The position numbers and the translations under genes were made by a program. The notes beneath the pieces are model-generated. The model saw nothing but the letters and a program-made list of their open reading frames with translations. It made no database searches and was not told where the DNA came from. Shown in pieces: positions 15,808 to 22,672 of a stretch of DNA of 64,000 bases (positions are counted from its first letter, which is position 1; each line of letters opens with the position of its first letter). Source of the stretch: Amycolatopsis lexingtonensis (GTDB lineage: Bacteria; Actinomycetota; Actinomycetes; Mycobacteriales; Pseudonocardiaceae); the NCBI RefSeq assembly GCF_014873755.1, contig NZ_JADBEG010000001.1, positions 2,048,501 through 2,112,500 of the forward strand, written 5' to 3'.

Positions 15808-15836
15808 CCTGGATCCCCCAGGGGGGTCATTCCAGG
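15808..15836. repeat. Stem-loop just before the recombinase palindrome
   Basis: CCTGGA (15808-15813) pairs with TCCAGG (15831-15836), and inside it five C (15815-15819) pair with five G across a single A. It is not followed by a T run, so it is not a standard terminator. It sits three bases from the next, larger inverted repeat. Confidence 0.55.
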
Positions 15837-15839
15837 CTA

Positions 15840-15885
15840 AACCGACATTTCATGCATAATGGCAATTATGCATGAAATGTCGGTT
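15840..15885. repeat. Perfect 21-bp inverted repeat at the recombinase 5' end
   Basis: Arms 15840-15860 and 15865-15885 are perfect inverted copies with a 4-bp GGCA centre. The arm begins AACCGACATTTCATGCATAA. It is AT-rich in a GC-rich genome. The inner part, ATAATGGCAATTAT, resembles the dif core ATAATGTACATTAT, differing at three central bases. It could be a binding site of the adjacent recombinase, an operator or an RNA hairpin over the possible start codons at 15859, 15868 and 15877. Confidence 0.8.
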
Positions 15886-15933
15886 CGGGACCCGGGCACC
15901 GGAATTGTCGGTGGTGTGCGGTACAAGATCCAC

Positions 15934-16896
15934 ATGAGGCTTTCCGAAGCACAGCAAGCCTTCTTCGCCGCCCGCCGGCCGCGCAAGGACTCGCCGCACA
16001 CCACCGACGCCTACCGGCGGGACCTCGCCGGGATCACCACTCTCCTGGTTTCGGAGCTGGGCCGCCCCGCCGAGGACCTGGAGGTCGCCGAGCTGACGGG
16101 ACCGGCGCTGCGCGCGGCGTTCGGTGCGTTCGCGGACGGGCACGCGAAGAGTTCGGTGCTGCGGGCGTGGTCGACGTGGAACCAGTTCCTGACGTTCTGC
16201 GTCGCCGACGGCTTGCTGCCGGGCAATCCGATGGGTGCGGTGGCGCGGCCGCGGACGCCGGCGTTGACGCCGAAGCCGTTGCGGGGTGAGGAAACCCCGG
16301 AGCAGCTGCTGTCGGCGGCGGCCGCGGGTTCGCGGCGGGCGCGGGATCCGTGGCCGGAGCGGGACGTGCTGGTGATCGCGCTGGGCCTGGTGGCGGGGTT
16401 GCGGGCGGCGGAGATGCGGGCGTTGTCGTCGCGGTCGCTGGTGGGGCGTGCGGGTGAGTTGCGGTTGCACGTGAAGGGCAAGGGCAGCCGGGACCGGTCG
16501 ATCCCGGTGCAGCCGGTGCTGGCGGAGCTGATCGAGCGGTACCGGGAGTCGTGCCGGGTGCGGTTCCCGAACGCGCGGTTCTCCCCTGGTTCGCCGTTGC
16601 TGCTGGACCGGGCGGGTGAGCCGATCGGGCGGGGTGCGCTGGAGTACCTGGTGAAGTCGTGTTACCGGGGAGCGGGGTTGCACGACCGGGTGCCGGCGGG
16701 GGCGAACTTGCACGCGTTGCGGCACACGTTCGCGACGCGGCTGGCGGAGGACGGGGCGACGGCTTCGGAGATCATGGCGTTGCTGGGGCACGCGAGTTTG
16801 GCGACGAGCCAGAACTACATCGAGGCGACGGGTCGTGAGCAGCGTGCGGCGGCGGCGAGCAACCGGACGTACCGGGCGCTGGACGGGCTGGGCTGA
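15934..16896 (+). CDS. Tyrosine recombinase (Xer/phage-integrase family)
   Basis: 320 residues from ATG 15934. An N-terminal SAM-like core-binding domain (SPHTTDAYRRDLAGITTLL ... WSTWNQFLTFCVADGLLPGNPM) is followed by the catalytic domain. With this start the catalytic set is Arg157 (GLRAAEMRAL), the Lys in VKGKGSRDRSIPV, His260 and Arg263 (HALRHTFATRL), His286 (LLGHASL) and Tyr295 (SQNYIEAT). All are present. The size is that of Xer proteins, not of large ICE integrases. Starts at 15859, 15868 and 15877 lie inside the inverted repeat and would add a peptide coded by that repeat, so 15934 is preferred. Its position beside dif recalls single-recombinase XerS/XerH systems, though ordinary XerC/XerD may exist elsewhere. 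Inverting or integrating activity cannot be judged. Confidence 0.85.
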   Translation: MRLSEAQQAFFAARRPRKDSPHTTDAYRRDLAGITTLLVSELGRPAEDLEVAELTGPALRAAFGAFADGHAKSSVLRAWSTWNQFLTFCVADGLLPGNPMGAVARPRTPALTPKPLRGEETPEQLLSAAAAGSRRARDPWPERDVLVIALGLVAGLRAAEMRALSSRSLVGRAGELRLHVKGKGSRDRSIPVQPVLAELIERYRESCRVRFPNARFSPGSPLLLDRAGEPIGRGALEYLVKSCYRGAGLHDRVPAGANLHALRHTFATRLAEDGATASEIMALLGHASLATSQNYIEATGREQRAAAASNRTYRALDGLG

Positions 16897-16899
16897 GGG

Positions 16900-17271
16900 T
16901 CAGCGGAGTTGTTCGAGGTCTTTGGCCGCGCGGGCGATCTCGTCGGCGAGGCCGCGTAGTTCGCGGGGGTCGGCGCCGTCGTCGACGGCGGTGACGATGT
17001 CTTCGGCGGCGCAGCGCAGCTGGAAGAGGCGGTCCTGGAGGGCGGCGATCTCGGTGTCGGAGAGCACGACGGCGTCTTCGGGGAGTCCGCTTCGCTGCAG
17101 TGCCGTGCGGCGTTCGTAAGCGCGTTGGCGGCAGGATTGGCCGCAGTACCGGCGCCGGCGGCCGACGTTGCCGGCTTCCGGGAGGCGGCGGCCGCACCAG
17201 CCGCAGTGCTTGGGGGCGCCGCGACGGGCCGGGACGGGTTCGAGCTGGGTCAGTTCGGCGGCTTCCCTCAC
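16900..17271 (-). CDS. Small zinc-ribbon protein of unknown function
   Basis: 123 residues from GTG 17271. A CxxC...CxxxC zinc-binding knot is visible (CGWCGRRLPEAGNVGRRRRYCGQSCRQRAYERR, near residues 20-52), followed by a helical acidic tail (ALQDRLFQLRCAAEDIVTAVDDG). The knot is rich in Arg and may bind nucleic acid. TAGGGT ends seven bases before the GTG, so that start is favoured over ATG 17304. It converges on the recombinase gene with 3 bp between the stops and is divergent from the glycerophosphodiesterase gene. Confidence 0.7.
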   Translation of the reverse strand: MREAAELTQLEPVPARRGAPKHCGWCGRRLPEAGNVGRRRRYCGQSCRQRAYERRTALQRSGLPEDAVVLSDTEIAALQDRLFQLRCAAEDIVTAVDDGADPRELRGLADEIARAAKDLEQLR

Positions 17272-17337
17272 CCGGGAGACCCTAGCTGGCCATCGCCGGG
17301 TCATGCCGGGGCCATGGCGGAAGTGCACACTTGGGGT

Positions 17338-18120
17338 ATGCAGTCGTCGTTCCCGTACCTGGCCGATCCGCTCCCCCGTGCTTTCGCCCACCGGGGCTGG
17401 CACCTCGATGAGCTGGACGGGCTGGAGAATTCGCTGCCGGCGTTCAAGCGGGCGTGCGCGGAGGGGTACCGGTACCTCGAGACGGACGTGCACGCGACGG
17501 CGGACGGTGTGGTGGTGGTGCACCACGACCCGAACCTGGATCGGACGACCGATGGTTCCGGGGCGATCGCGACGAAGACGTGGGAGCAGCTGAAGGGCGT
17601 CAAGGTCGGCGGGAAGGTGCCGTTGTCGCGGCTGGAGGACGTGCTGGAGGAGCTGCCGGACGCGCGGTTCAACATCGACGTGAAGGCCGATCAGGCGGTG
17701 GAGCCGTTCGTGCGGGTGCTGGAGCGGACGGGTGCGCACGACCGGGTGGCGGCGGCGGCGTTTTCGGACGCGCGGCTGGTGCGGTTGCGGAAGCTGGCGG
17801 GGCCGAAGCTGGTGACGGCGATGGGGCCGCGGTCGGCGTTCGCGTTGTGGGCGCGGGGGAAGCTGCCGCTGCTCCCCCTCGGGCGGCTGGTGCTGGGGGC
17901 GATGGCGCAGGTGCCGGTGCGGCAGGGTGCGTTGCGGGTGGTGGACAAGGCGTTCCTGTCGATCGCGGGGCGGTCCGGGATCGAGGTGCACACGTGGACG
18001 ATCGACGATCCGGCGGAGATGCGGATGCTGCTGGACCTGGGGGTGCACGGGATCGTGACGGACCGGCCGGACCTGCTGCGCGAGGTGCTGATCGAGCGGG
18101 GTACGTGGCAGCAGGCCTGA
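17338..18120 (+). CDS. Glycerophosphodiester phosphodiesterase
   Basis: 260 residues of the GDPD TIM barrel: FAHRGWHLDELDGLENSLPAF (catalytic His-Arg and Glu-Asn), YLETDVHATADGVVVVHHDPNLDRTT (metal-binding Glu and Asp, second catalytic His), then RFNIDVKAD and VHTWTIDDPAEMRMLLDLGVHGIVTDRPD at the end. It hydrolyses glycerophosphodiesters to glycerol-3-phosphate and alcohol, in lipid turnover. No signal peptide is visible, so it is cytoplasmic. ATG 17314 in the same frame is an alternative start. Codon third positions are strongly G-rich, unlike the SDR/ArsR genes left of the dif-like site. Confidence 0.92.
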   Translation: MQSSFPYLADPLPRAFAHRGWHLDELDGLENSLPAFKRACAEGYRYLETDVHATADGVVVVHHDPNLDRTTDGSGAIATKTWEQLKGVKVGGKVPLSRLEDVLEELPDARFNIDVKADQAVEPFVRVLERTGAHDRVAAAAFSDARLVRLRKLAGPKLVTAMGPRSAFALWARGKLPLLPLGRLVLGAMAQVPVRQGALRVVDKAFLSIAGRSGIEVHTWTIDDPAEMRMLLDLGVHGIVTDRPDLLREVLIERGTWQQA

Positions 18121-18130
18121 CCGGGCCGGA

Positions 18131-18802
18131 TCAGCGGGGTGGTTTGCCCTGCCAGGCGGCGGTCCAGGTCTTCGGGCCGAGCAGGCCGCTGTCCTTGATG
18201 CCGTTGGCGCGCTGGAGGTCGAGGACGGCGGTGCGGGTCTTCTCGTAGTAGCAGCCGGTGCCGGTGAAGCCGTAGCCGTAGGCGTTCATGCGCAGCTGGA
18301 AGGCCTTGAGCGGGGCGGCGCAGTCGCCGTATTGGTAGACGACGCCGGGCCAGGCGGGCATCGGGCCGCCGGGGGGTGGCGGGGTGGGTGCGGGGGCCGG
18401 TCCCCCGCCGATGTAGGCGGAGTCGGCGTAGGTGGGGATGCGCTTGCTGCGGGCGTCGGCGTCGCCGGCGAGCTTGAGCATGCCGGCGCACTGCCAGGGT
18501 TGCCAGCCGCGCATGCGGTAGAGGTAGAGGGCGCGGTAGTCCTGTTCGGCGGGTGCGGCCTGGTCGGGGCGGCCGGTGCCGCCGACGCTGCGCCAGGTGG
18601 GCAGGTCGAACTGGTAGGCGCCGTAGTAGCCGTTGCCGGTGTTGGTGGCGTAGCGGCCGCTGGATTCGCACATGCGGAGCTTGGCCCAGGTCGTCGACGC
18701 GGGGTCCGCGGTGGCGACGGCGGGGACGGTCAGCTGCAGACCCATGGCGGCGAAGGCGAGGAGAAGGATCCTCGCGGTGGTGCGTCTCCGGATCTGGATC
18801 AT
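18131..18802 (-). CDS. Secreted resuscitation-promoting-factor-like transglycosylase
   Basis: 223 residues. Residues ~1-33 are a signal peptide ending in TADPA. Next is an Rpf/transglycosylase-like domain (TTWAKLRMCESSGRYATNTGNGYYGAYQFDLPTW..., with the catalytic Glu in CES), a Pro-rich linker (GGPAPAPTPPPPGGPMP) and a C-terminal peptidoglycan-binding-like domain (TRTAVLDLQRANGIKDSGLLGPKTW). It should cleave peptidoglycan outside the cell and help resuscitation or spore germination. ATG 18802 is chosen because a complete promoter ends six bases upstream. Longer readings run through that promoter. Confidence 0.9.
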   Translation of the reverse strand: MIQIRRRTTARILLLAFAAMGLQLTVPAVATADPASTTWAKLRMCESSGRYATNTGNGYYGAYQFDLPTWRSVGGTGRPDQAAPAEQDYRALYLYRMRGWQPWQCAGMLKLAGDADARSKRIPTYADSAYIGGGPAPAPTPPPPGGPMPAWPGVVYQYGDCAAPLKAFQLRMNAYGYGFTGTGCYYEKTRTAVLDLQRANGIKDSGLLGPKTWTAAWQGKPPR

Positions 18803-18808
18803 GGGAGC

Positions 18809-18847
18809 ACAGTAGGAGTGTGTCCCACTGACCACAAGGGACACACT
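18809..18847 (-). promoter_or_regulatory. rpf-like gene promoter with 10-bp inverted repeat
   Basis: On the minus strand TTGTGG (18837-18832), 17-bp spacer and TACTGT (18814-18809) end six bases before the ATG, giving a leaderless transcript. A perfect inverted repeat, AGTGTGTCCC (18817-18826) and GGGACACACT (18838-18847), places one arm between -35 and -10 and the other just upstream of -35. That is a classical repressor-operator layout. The regulator is not encoded next to it. Confidence 0.75.
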
Positions 18848-19047
18848 GCGCGCCTCAGTCTCACATGAAACTCTGTTCACACGCGTTCGCGACACGCCGC
18901 GAGGGCCGGAACCGTGATTGCCCCGGAAGTGGCGAATGCGCCTGAAGCGACAAACCGGACACGGTTTCGGCGGTGCTGTGAGCGCCGTCGCTACCTCCCA
19001 GTAGTCTCCGCGCTGACCTGGAAGTTCTTGAGCTGAAGGAGCCGTGG

Positions 19048-20448
19048 ATGACGCTGGCCGGGACGCGCTCGTCCAAGCGTGAGCGCTGGGGCTGGTATTT
19101 CTACGACTGGGCGAATTCGCCGTTCTATTCGTCGTCGACGACGGTGTTCGGCGCGCTGTCGATGAGCGGGATCGCGGCGGCGGACGCGAAGACGAACTTC
19201 ACCCTTAACGGGGACCGCCCGTGCGTCGACGCGGCGGGCAAGGCGGACACGCTGCACCACTGCGACGTGACGTTGTTCGGGCTGCATTTCCCGGCCGGTT
19301 CGGTGTGGGGCTACCTGCTGTCGGTGGCGACGGTGGTGCAGGTGCTGGTGCTGCCGATCGCGGGCGCGGTGGCCGACCGCAGCCACAACAAGCGGCGGAT
19401 CCTGGGCGGGTTCGCCTTCCTGGGTGCGGCGGCCGCGGCGGCGATGTTCTTCCTCGCGGGGTCGGACTGGCAGCTGGGCATGGTGCTGTTCATCATCGCG
19501 AACATCGGTTACGGCGGTTCGCTGGTCGTCTACTACTCGTTCCTGGTCGACATCGGCGGGCCGGACGAGCGGGACGACATCTCGGCGAAGGGCTGGGCGT
19601 TCGGGTACCTGGGTGGCGGGCTGGCGCTGGCGCTGCAGCTGGGGTTCTACCTCGGGCACGACACGTTCGGCGTGAGCGAGGGCATGGCGGTGCAGATCTG
19701 CTTCCTGACCTCGGGGTTGTGGTGGGCGGCGTTCACCGTCCCGGCGGTGCGGGCGCTCCCCCGGCGGCACGAGCCGGTCGACGTCGTGCCGGGGAAGACG
19801 GTGTTGCGGGCGGGCTTCGCGGAGCTGCGGCAGACGCTGGTGTCGGCGAAGGCGTACCCGTTGACGCTGGCCTTCCTGGGCAGCTACCTGGTCTTCACCG
19901 ACGGCATCAACACGGTGGTGACGGTGTCGGCGCAGTACGGCAAGGACGAGCTGGGCTTCGGCAACAGCGTGCTGATCGTGACGATCCTGGTGATCCAGTT
20001 CGTGGCGTACCTGGGCGGGACGCTGCACGGGCTGGTGGCGCGGCGGATCGGGGCGAAGCGGACGATCCTGGGCAGCCTGGTGCTGTGGGTGGTGGTGCTG
20101 GCGGGGGCATACTTCGTGCAGCCGAAGCAGATGCTGCAGTTCCTCGCGGTGGCGGTGGGGATCGGGCTGGTGCTCGGGGGAACGAACGCGCTGTCGCGGT
20201 CGTTGTTCAGCCAGATGATCCCGGCGGGCAAGGACGCCCAGTACTACTCGCTCTACGTCGTGGGCGAGCGCGGGACGTCGTGGCTGGGGCCGCTGGTGTT
20301 CGCCGGCGTCGGGCAGGCGACGGGGTCGTTCCGGCTGGCCATCGTGGCGCTGGTGGTCTTCTTCGCGGTGGGTCTGGTGCTGGTGTGGCTGGTGCCGGTG
20401 CGGCGGGCGATCGTGGCGGCGGGCAACACCCCGCCGGAGGTGCTCTAG
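19048..20448 (+). CDS. MFS transporter, UMF1/Atg22-like family
   Basis: 466 residues, about twelve transmembrane helices. The start WGWYFYDWANSPFYSSSTTVFG is the hallmark of the UMF1 (Atg22-like) branch of the major facilitator superfamily. A hydrophilic loop at residues ~50-80 and a cytoplasmic loop with PRRHEPVDVVPGK around residue 235 divide the halves. The substrate is unknown; the family includes vacuolar amino-acid exporters in yeast. AAGGAG lies before the ATG at 19048. The upstream 245 bp hold the divergent Rpf-like promoter. Confidence 0.9.
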   Translation: MTLAGTRSSKRERWGWYFYDWANSPFYSSSTTVFGALSMSGIAAADAKTNFTLNGDRPCVDAAGKADTLHHCDVTLFGLHFPAGSVWGYLLSVATVVQVLVLPIAGAVADRSHNKRRILGGFAFLGAAAAAAMFFLAGSDWQLGMVLFIIANIGYGGSLVVYYSFLVDIGGPDERDDISAKGWAFGYLGGGLALALQLGFYLGHDTFGVSEGMAVQICFLTSGLWWAAFTVPAVRALPRRHEPVDVVPGKTVLRAGFAELRQTLVSAKAYPLTLAFLGSYLVFTDGINTVVTVSAQYGKDELGFGNSVLIVTILVIQFVAYLGGTLHGLVARRIGAKRTILGSLVLWVVVLAGAYFVQPKQMLQFLAVAVGIGLVLGGTNALSRSLFSQMIPAGKDAQYYSLYVVGERGTSWLGPLVFAGVGQATGSFRLAIVALVVFFAVGLVLVWLVPVRRAIVAAGNTPPEVL

Positions 20449-20469
20449 GCCCCGATAGGGTCGGCTGTC

Positions 20470-21234
20470 GTGACCTTTGTGAACGACCGGGCCGCCGGCC
20501 CCGACCCCACGGACGCCCTGTCGTCGGTCCCCGCGGCCGGTTCGCGCCGCGGTACGCCGCCGGTGGGCAGGCTGAAGTTCTGCTACGGGCCGATGGACTG
20601 CGGGAAGTCGACGCTCGCGCTGCAGATCGACCACAATCACGCCCGGCAGGGCCGGCGGGGCCTGATCCTGGTGCGCCACGACCGTTCGGGCGCGCCGCAG
20701 ATCTCCAGCCGGATCGGCCTGACGCGGCAGGCGGTGGAGGTCGTCGAGGACACCGACGTGCGGGACCTGGTCCGGCAGGAGTGGGCGCGCGGGCAGCACG
20801 TGGACTACGTCGTGGTGGACGAGGCGCAGTTCCTCTCCCCCGCCCAGGTCGACCAGCTGGCGGAGCTGGCCGACGAGGTGGAGATCGACGTGTACTGCTT
20901 CGGGATCGCGACGGACTTCCGGAGCCGGTTGTTCCCGGGTGCCGCTCGTCTGTTCGAACTGGCGGACGAGTTGCAGCCGGTTCAGGTGGAGGTGCTGTGC
21001 TGGTGCGGGCTGCCCGGGCGGTTCAACGCGCGGGTGGTCGACGGCGAGGTCGTGCGCGAAGGCGATACCGTCGTGGTGGCAGATACCGAACAATCCGTAG
21101 TTGAAACTTCAGCTTCAGCACGTTTTGAGGCCGAATTCGCTACGGTGCGTTATCAGGTATTGTGTCGCCGCCACTTTCGATCGGGTGACTTGGGGCCGGT
21201 TACTGCTCATCACGGTCAGTTACGGTTGACCTGA
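20470..21234 (+). CDS. tdk: Thymidine kinase
   Basis: 254 residues of type II (TK1) thymidine kinase. Visible are the P-loop GPMDCGKST (near residue 41), the DEAQF Walker-B-like motif, the substrate lasso region, and zinc ligands in VLCWCGLPGRFNARVVDG and VLCRRHF. It phosphorylates thymidine with ATP for nucleotide salvage. The N-terminal ~30 residues are additional and look disordered. GTG 20470 follows TAGGGT by eight bases (leaderless). The stretch after 21060 is less GC-rich than neighbouring coding DNA but stays in frame. Confidence 0.9.
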   Translation: MTFVNDRAAGPDPTDALSSVPAAGSRRGTPPVGRLKFCYGPMDCGKSTLALQIDHNHARQGRRGLILVRHDRSGAPQISSRIGLTRQAVEVVEDTDVRDLVRQEWARGQHVDYVVVDEAQFLSPAQVDQLAELADEVEIDVYCFGIATDFRSRLFPGAARLFELADELQPVQVEVLCWCGLPGRFNARVVDGEVVREGDTVVVADTEQSVVETSASARFEAEFATVRYQVLCRRHFRSGDLGPVTAHHGQLRLT

Positions 21235-21377
21235 GCTGTGCCCCAGTAGCCCATCCGGGGGATATCAGCACTAAGAAGGCCGTATTGACGTCACGCCGGA
21301 GCGCGAAACGCCTCCTACTAGAGGAAGCTGATGCCGGCGGGTGACGCAGCTCATCGTGAGCAACGACATGGCCGCCC
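21235..21377. other. Intergenic stretch before rbpA
   Basis: Gene-free sequence between the thymidine kinase stop and the rbpA promoter. TTGACG occurs near 21286, but no matching -10 at normal spacing was found. No clear terminator for the kinase gene. Confidence 0.4.
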
Positions 21378-21404
21378 GGGAATCCCCGGGGGCCCCGAGT
21401 CGTT
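21378..21404 (+). promoter_or_regulatory. Sigma-R-type promoter of rbpA
   Basis: GGGAAT (21378-21383), exactly 18 bp, then GTT (21402-21404): a full match to the thiol-oxidative-stress sigma factor SigR consensus of Streptomyces (GGGAAT-N18-GTT). The start codon is 57 bp downstream. A sigma-70-like TAGGGT (21408-21413) lies right beside it and may give a basal second promoter. Confidence 0.78.
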
Positions 21405-21460
21405 GCATAGGGTGAGCATCACCCTGGCTCCACCCCGGAGCTGACTGAAAGGACCCCACT

Positions 21461-21808
21461 ATGGCCGACCGTGTTCTTCGTGGAAGCCGGCTGGGAGCGG
21501 TCAGCTACGAGACCGACCGCAACCACGACCTCGCTCCACGCCGCACCGTGCGTTACGCATGCCCGAAGAACCACGAGTTCGAGGTGCCGTTCTCCGACGA
21601 CGCCGAGATCCCGACGGTCTGGGAGTGCCGCCTGCACGGCAGCGAATCGGAGATCGTCGACGGTGGGCAGCCCGAGCAGAAGAAGGTCAAGCCGCCGCGC
21701 ACCCACTGGGACATGCTGCTGGAACGGCGCACGATCCCCGAGCTCGAGGACCTGCTCAACGAACGTCTCGCCGAGCTGAAGGGCCGGCGGACCTCCCGGT
21801 CCGCGTAG
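21461..21808 (+). CDS. rbpA: RNA polymerase-binding protein RbpA
   Basis: 115 residues, full length for RbpA. The start MADRVLRGSRLGAVSYETDR is the N-terminal tail and RbpA core entry, RYACPKNHEFEVPFSDDAEIPTVWECRLHG is the zinc-ribbon-like core, and THWDMLLERRTIPELEDLLNERL is the sigma-interaction domain that contacts the principal sigma factor. RbpA stabilises RNAP-sigma-A open complexes and is essential in mycobacteria. GAAAGGA lies before the ATG. A SigR-type promoter upstream and a strong terminator downstream make it a monocistronic unit. Confidence 0.97.
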   Translation: MADRVLRGSRLGAVSYETDRNHDLAPRRTVRYACPKNHEFEVPFSDDAEIPTVWECRLHGSESEIVDGGQPEQKKVKPPRTHWDMLLERRTIPELEDLLNERLAELKGRRTSRSA

Positions 21809-21846
21809 TCCTGATCGGCCCGTAGCCACCGCTCCCACCACAACGG

Positions 21847-21881
21847 AAAGGCCCCCGCGACCTCCCCCCGCGGGGGCCTTT
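21847..21881 (+). terminator. Strong intrinsic terminator after rbpA
   Basis: A 13-bp perfect stem: AAAGGCCCCCGCG (21847-21859) pairs with CGCGGGGGCCTTT (21869-21881) across a 9-nt loop. The A/T ends make it bidirectional, serving rbpA on one strand and the NUDIX gene on the other. Confidence 0.9.
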
Positions 21882-21960
21882 CGCCTACCCGGCGGCAGGT
21901 GACCCGAGTGCGGCCCTGTCGGCCGCGCCGACTCACTTTGCCGGGCCGCGGCCTCCGGAG

Positions 21961-22013
21961 GTCTTGAATGAGTCATTCAGGACCTCCGGTGACCTGAATG
22001 ACTCATTCAAGAC
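21961..22013. repeat. 53-bp palindromic dispersed repeat, copy 1
   Basis: Two inverted 21-bp arms around an 11-bp centre. Each arm contains its own 15-bp palindrome TGAATGA-S-TCATTCA. It is identical base for base to copy 2 (43461-43513) and nearly so to copy 3 (56264-56316). Here it lies in the 3' region of the NUDIX gene: the TGA stop (22009-22007) is inside the repeat. Confidence 0.92.
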
Positions 22014-22624
22014 CTTTGCCGCGCGCTAAAGGGGCCCTGCAGCGCTGCCCACTGCAGGAGCATGATCGTCTTCGCGTCGGCGATCTCCCCCGTGCCGATC
22101 ATCTTCAGTGCGTCCTCGAACCGCAGCTCCACCACCTCGATGTCCTCCCCCTCCTCGGCGATCCCGCCACCCGCGCCCCGGTCGGCCGGGTCGTACGGCG
22201 CCGCGTAGCAGTGCAGGCGCTCGGTGACCGAGCCCGGGCTCGTGTAGACGTCGAACACGTGCTCCAGCGCGCCGATGCGGACGCCCGTCTCCTCCTGCGC
22301 CTCGCGCCGGATCGCCGTCTCCGCGTCGTCGGTGTCCAGCAAGCCCGCGGCCGCCTCCAGGAACATGCCGTCCGGATGGTCGTTGACGTAGACCGGGTAG
22401 CGGAACTGGCGGGTCAGCAGCACCGTCTCGCGCGCCGGGTCGTAGAGCAGCACCGTGGCGCCGTTGCCGCGGTCGTAGGTCTCCCGCTGCTCGGTCGTCC
22501 AGCGGCCGTCGCGGTGCTGGAACTCGAACGTCGTGCGGCGCAGGACGTACCAGGCGTCCGACAGCAGTTCGACGTCGGTGACCCGGACGCGCGGGTTGCG
22601 GGACAGGCTTGTCGGAGAGGTCAT
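22007..22624 (-). CDS. NUDIX hydrolase, NudK/ADP-ribose pyrophosphatase-like
   Basis: 205 residues. The Nudix box is complete: G-x5-E-x7-REAQEETG (GLLDTDDAETAIRREAQEETG, near residue 88). LLTRQFRYPVYVNDHPDGMFLEAAAG before it is typical of the NudK/GDP-mannose or ADP-sugar pyrophosphatase group, which cleave nucleoside diphosphate sugars with Mg2+. ATG 22624 is used; longer readings go through the DeoR gene region. The last residue codons come from the palindromic repeat copy 1. It is divergent from the DeoR regulator (48 bp apart). Confidence 0.9.
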   Translation of the reverse strand: MTSPTSLSRNPRVRVTDVELLSDAWYVLRRTTFEFQHRDGRWTTEQRETYDRGNGATVLLYDPARETVLLTRQFRYPVYVNDHPDGMFLEAAAGLLDTDDAETAIRREAQEETGVRIGALEHVFDVYTSPGSVTERLHCYAAPYDPADRGAGGGIAEEGEDIEVVELRFEDALKMIGTGEIADAKTIMLLQWAALQGPFSARQRS

Positions 22625-22672
22625 GCCCTGACCATAATGTGCAGAACTCGGAAGAAACAAGGAGGATCGTGC

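Noticed and set aside
15372..16896. Integrated mobile element using Xer (IMEX) with two dif-like ends
   Set aside because: The 480 bp between the two dif-like cores contain no gene, and the recombinase lies outside them; only one good dif is present.
18803..19047. ydaO-type (c-di-AMP) riboswitch before the rpf-like gene
   Set aside because: The promoter ends six bases before the ATG, leaving no leader for a riboswitch.
18991..21093. 700-codon minus-strand open frame over the MFS and thymidine kinase genes
   Set aside because: Composition is Arg/His/Gln-rich with no domain; the plus-strand genes are unmistakable.
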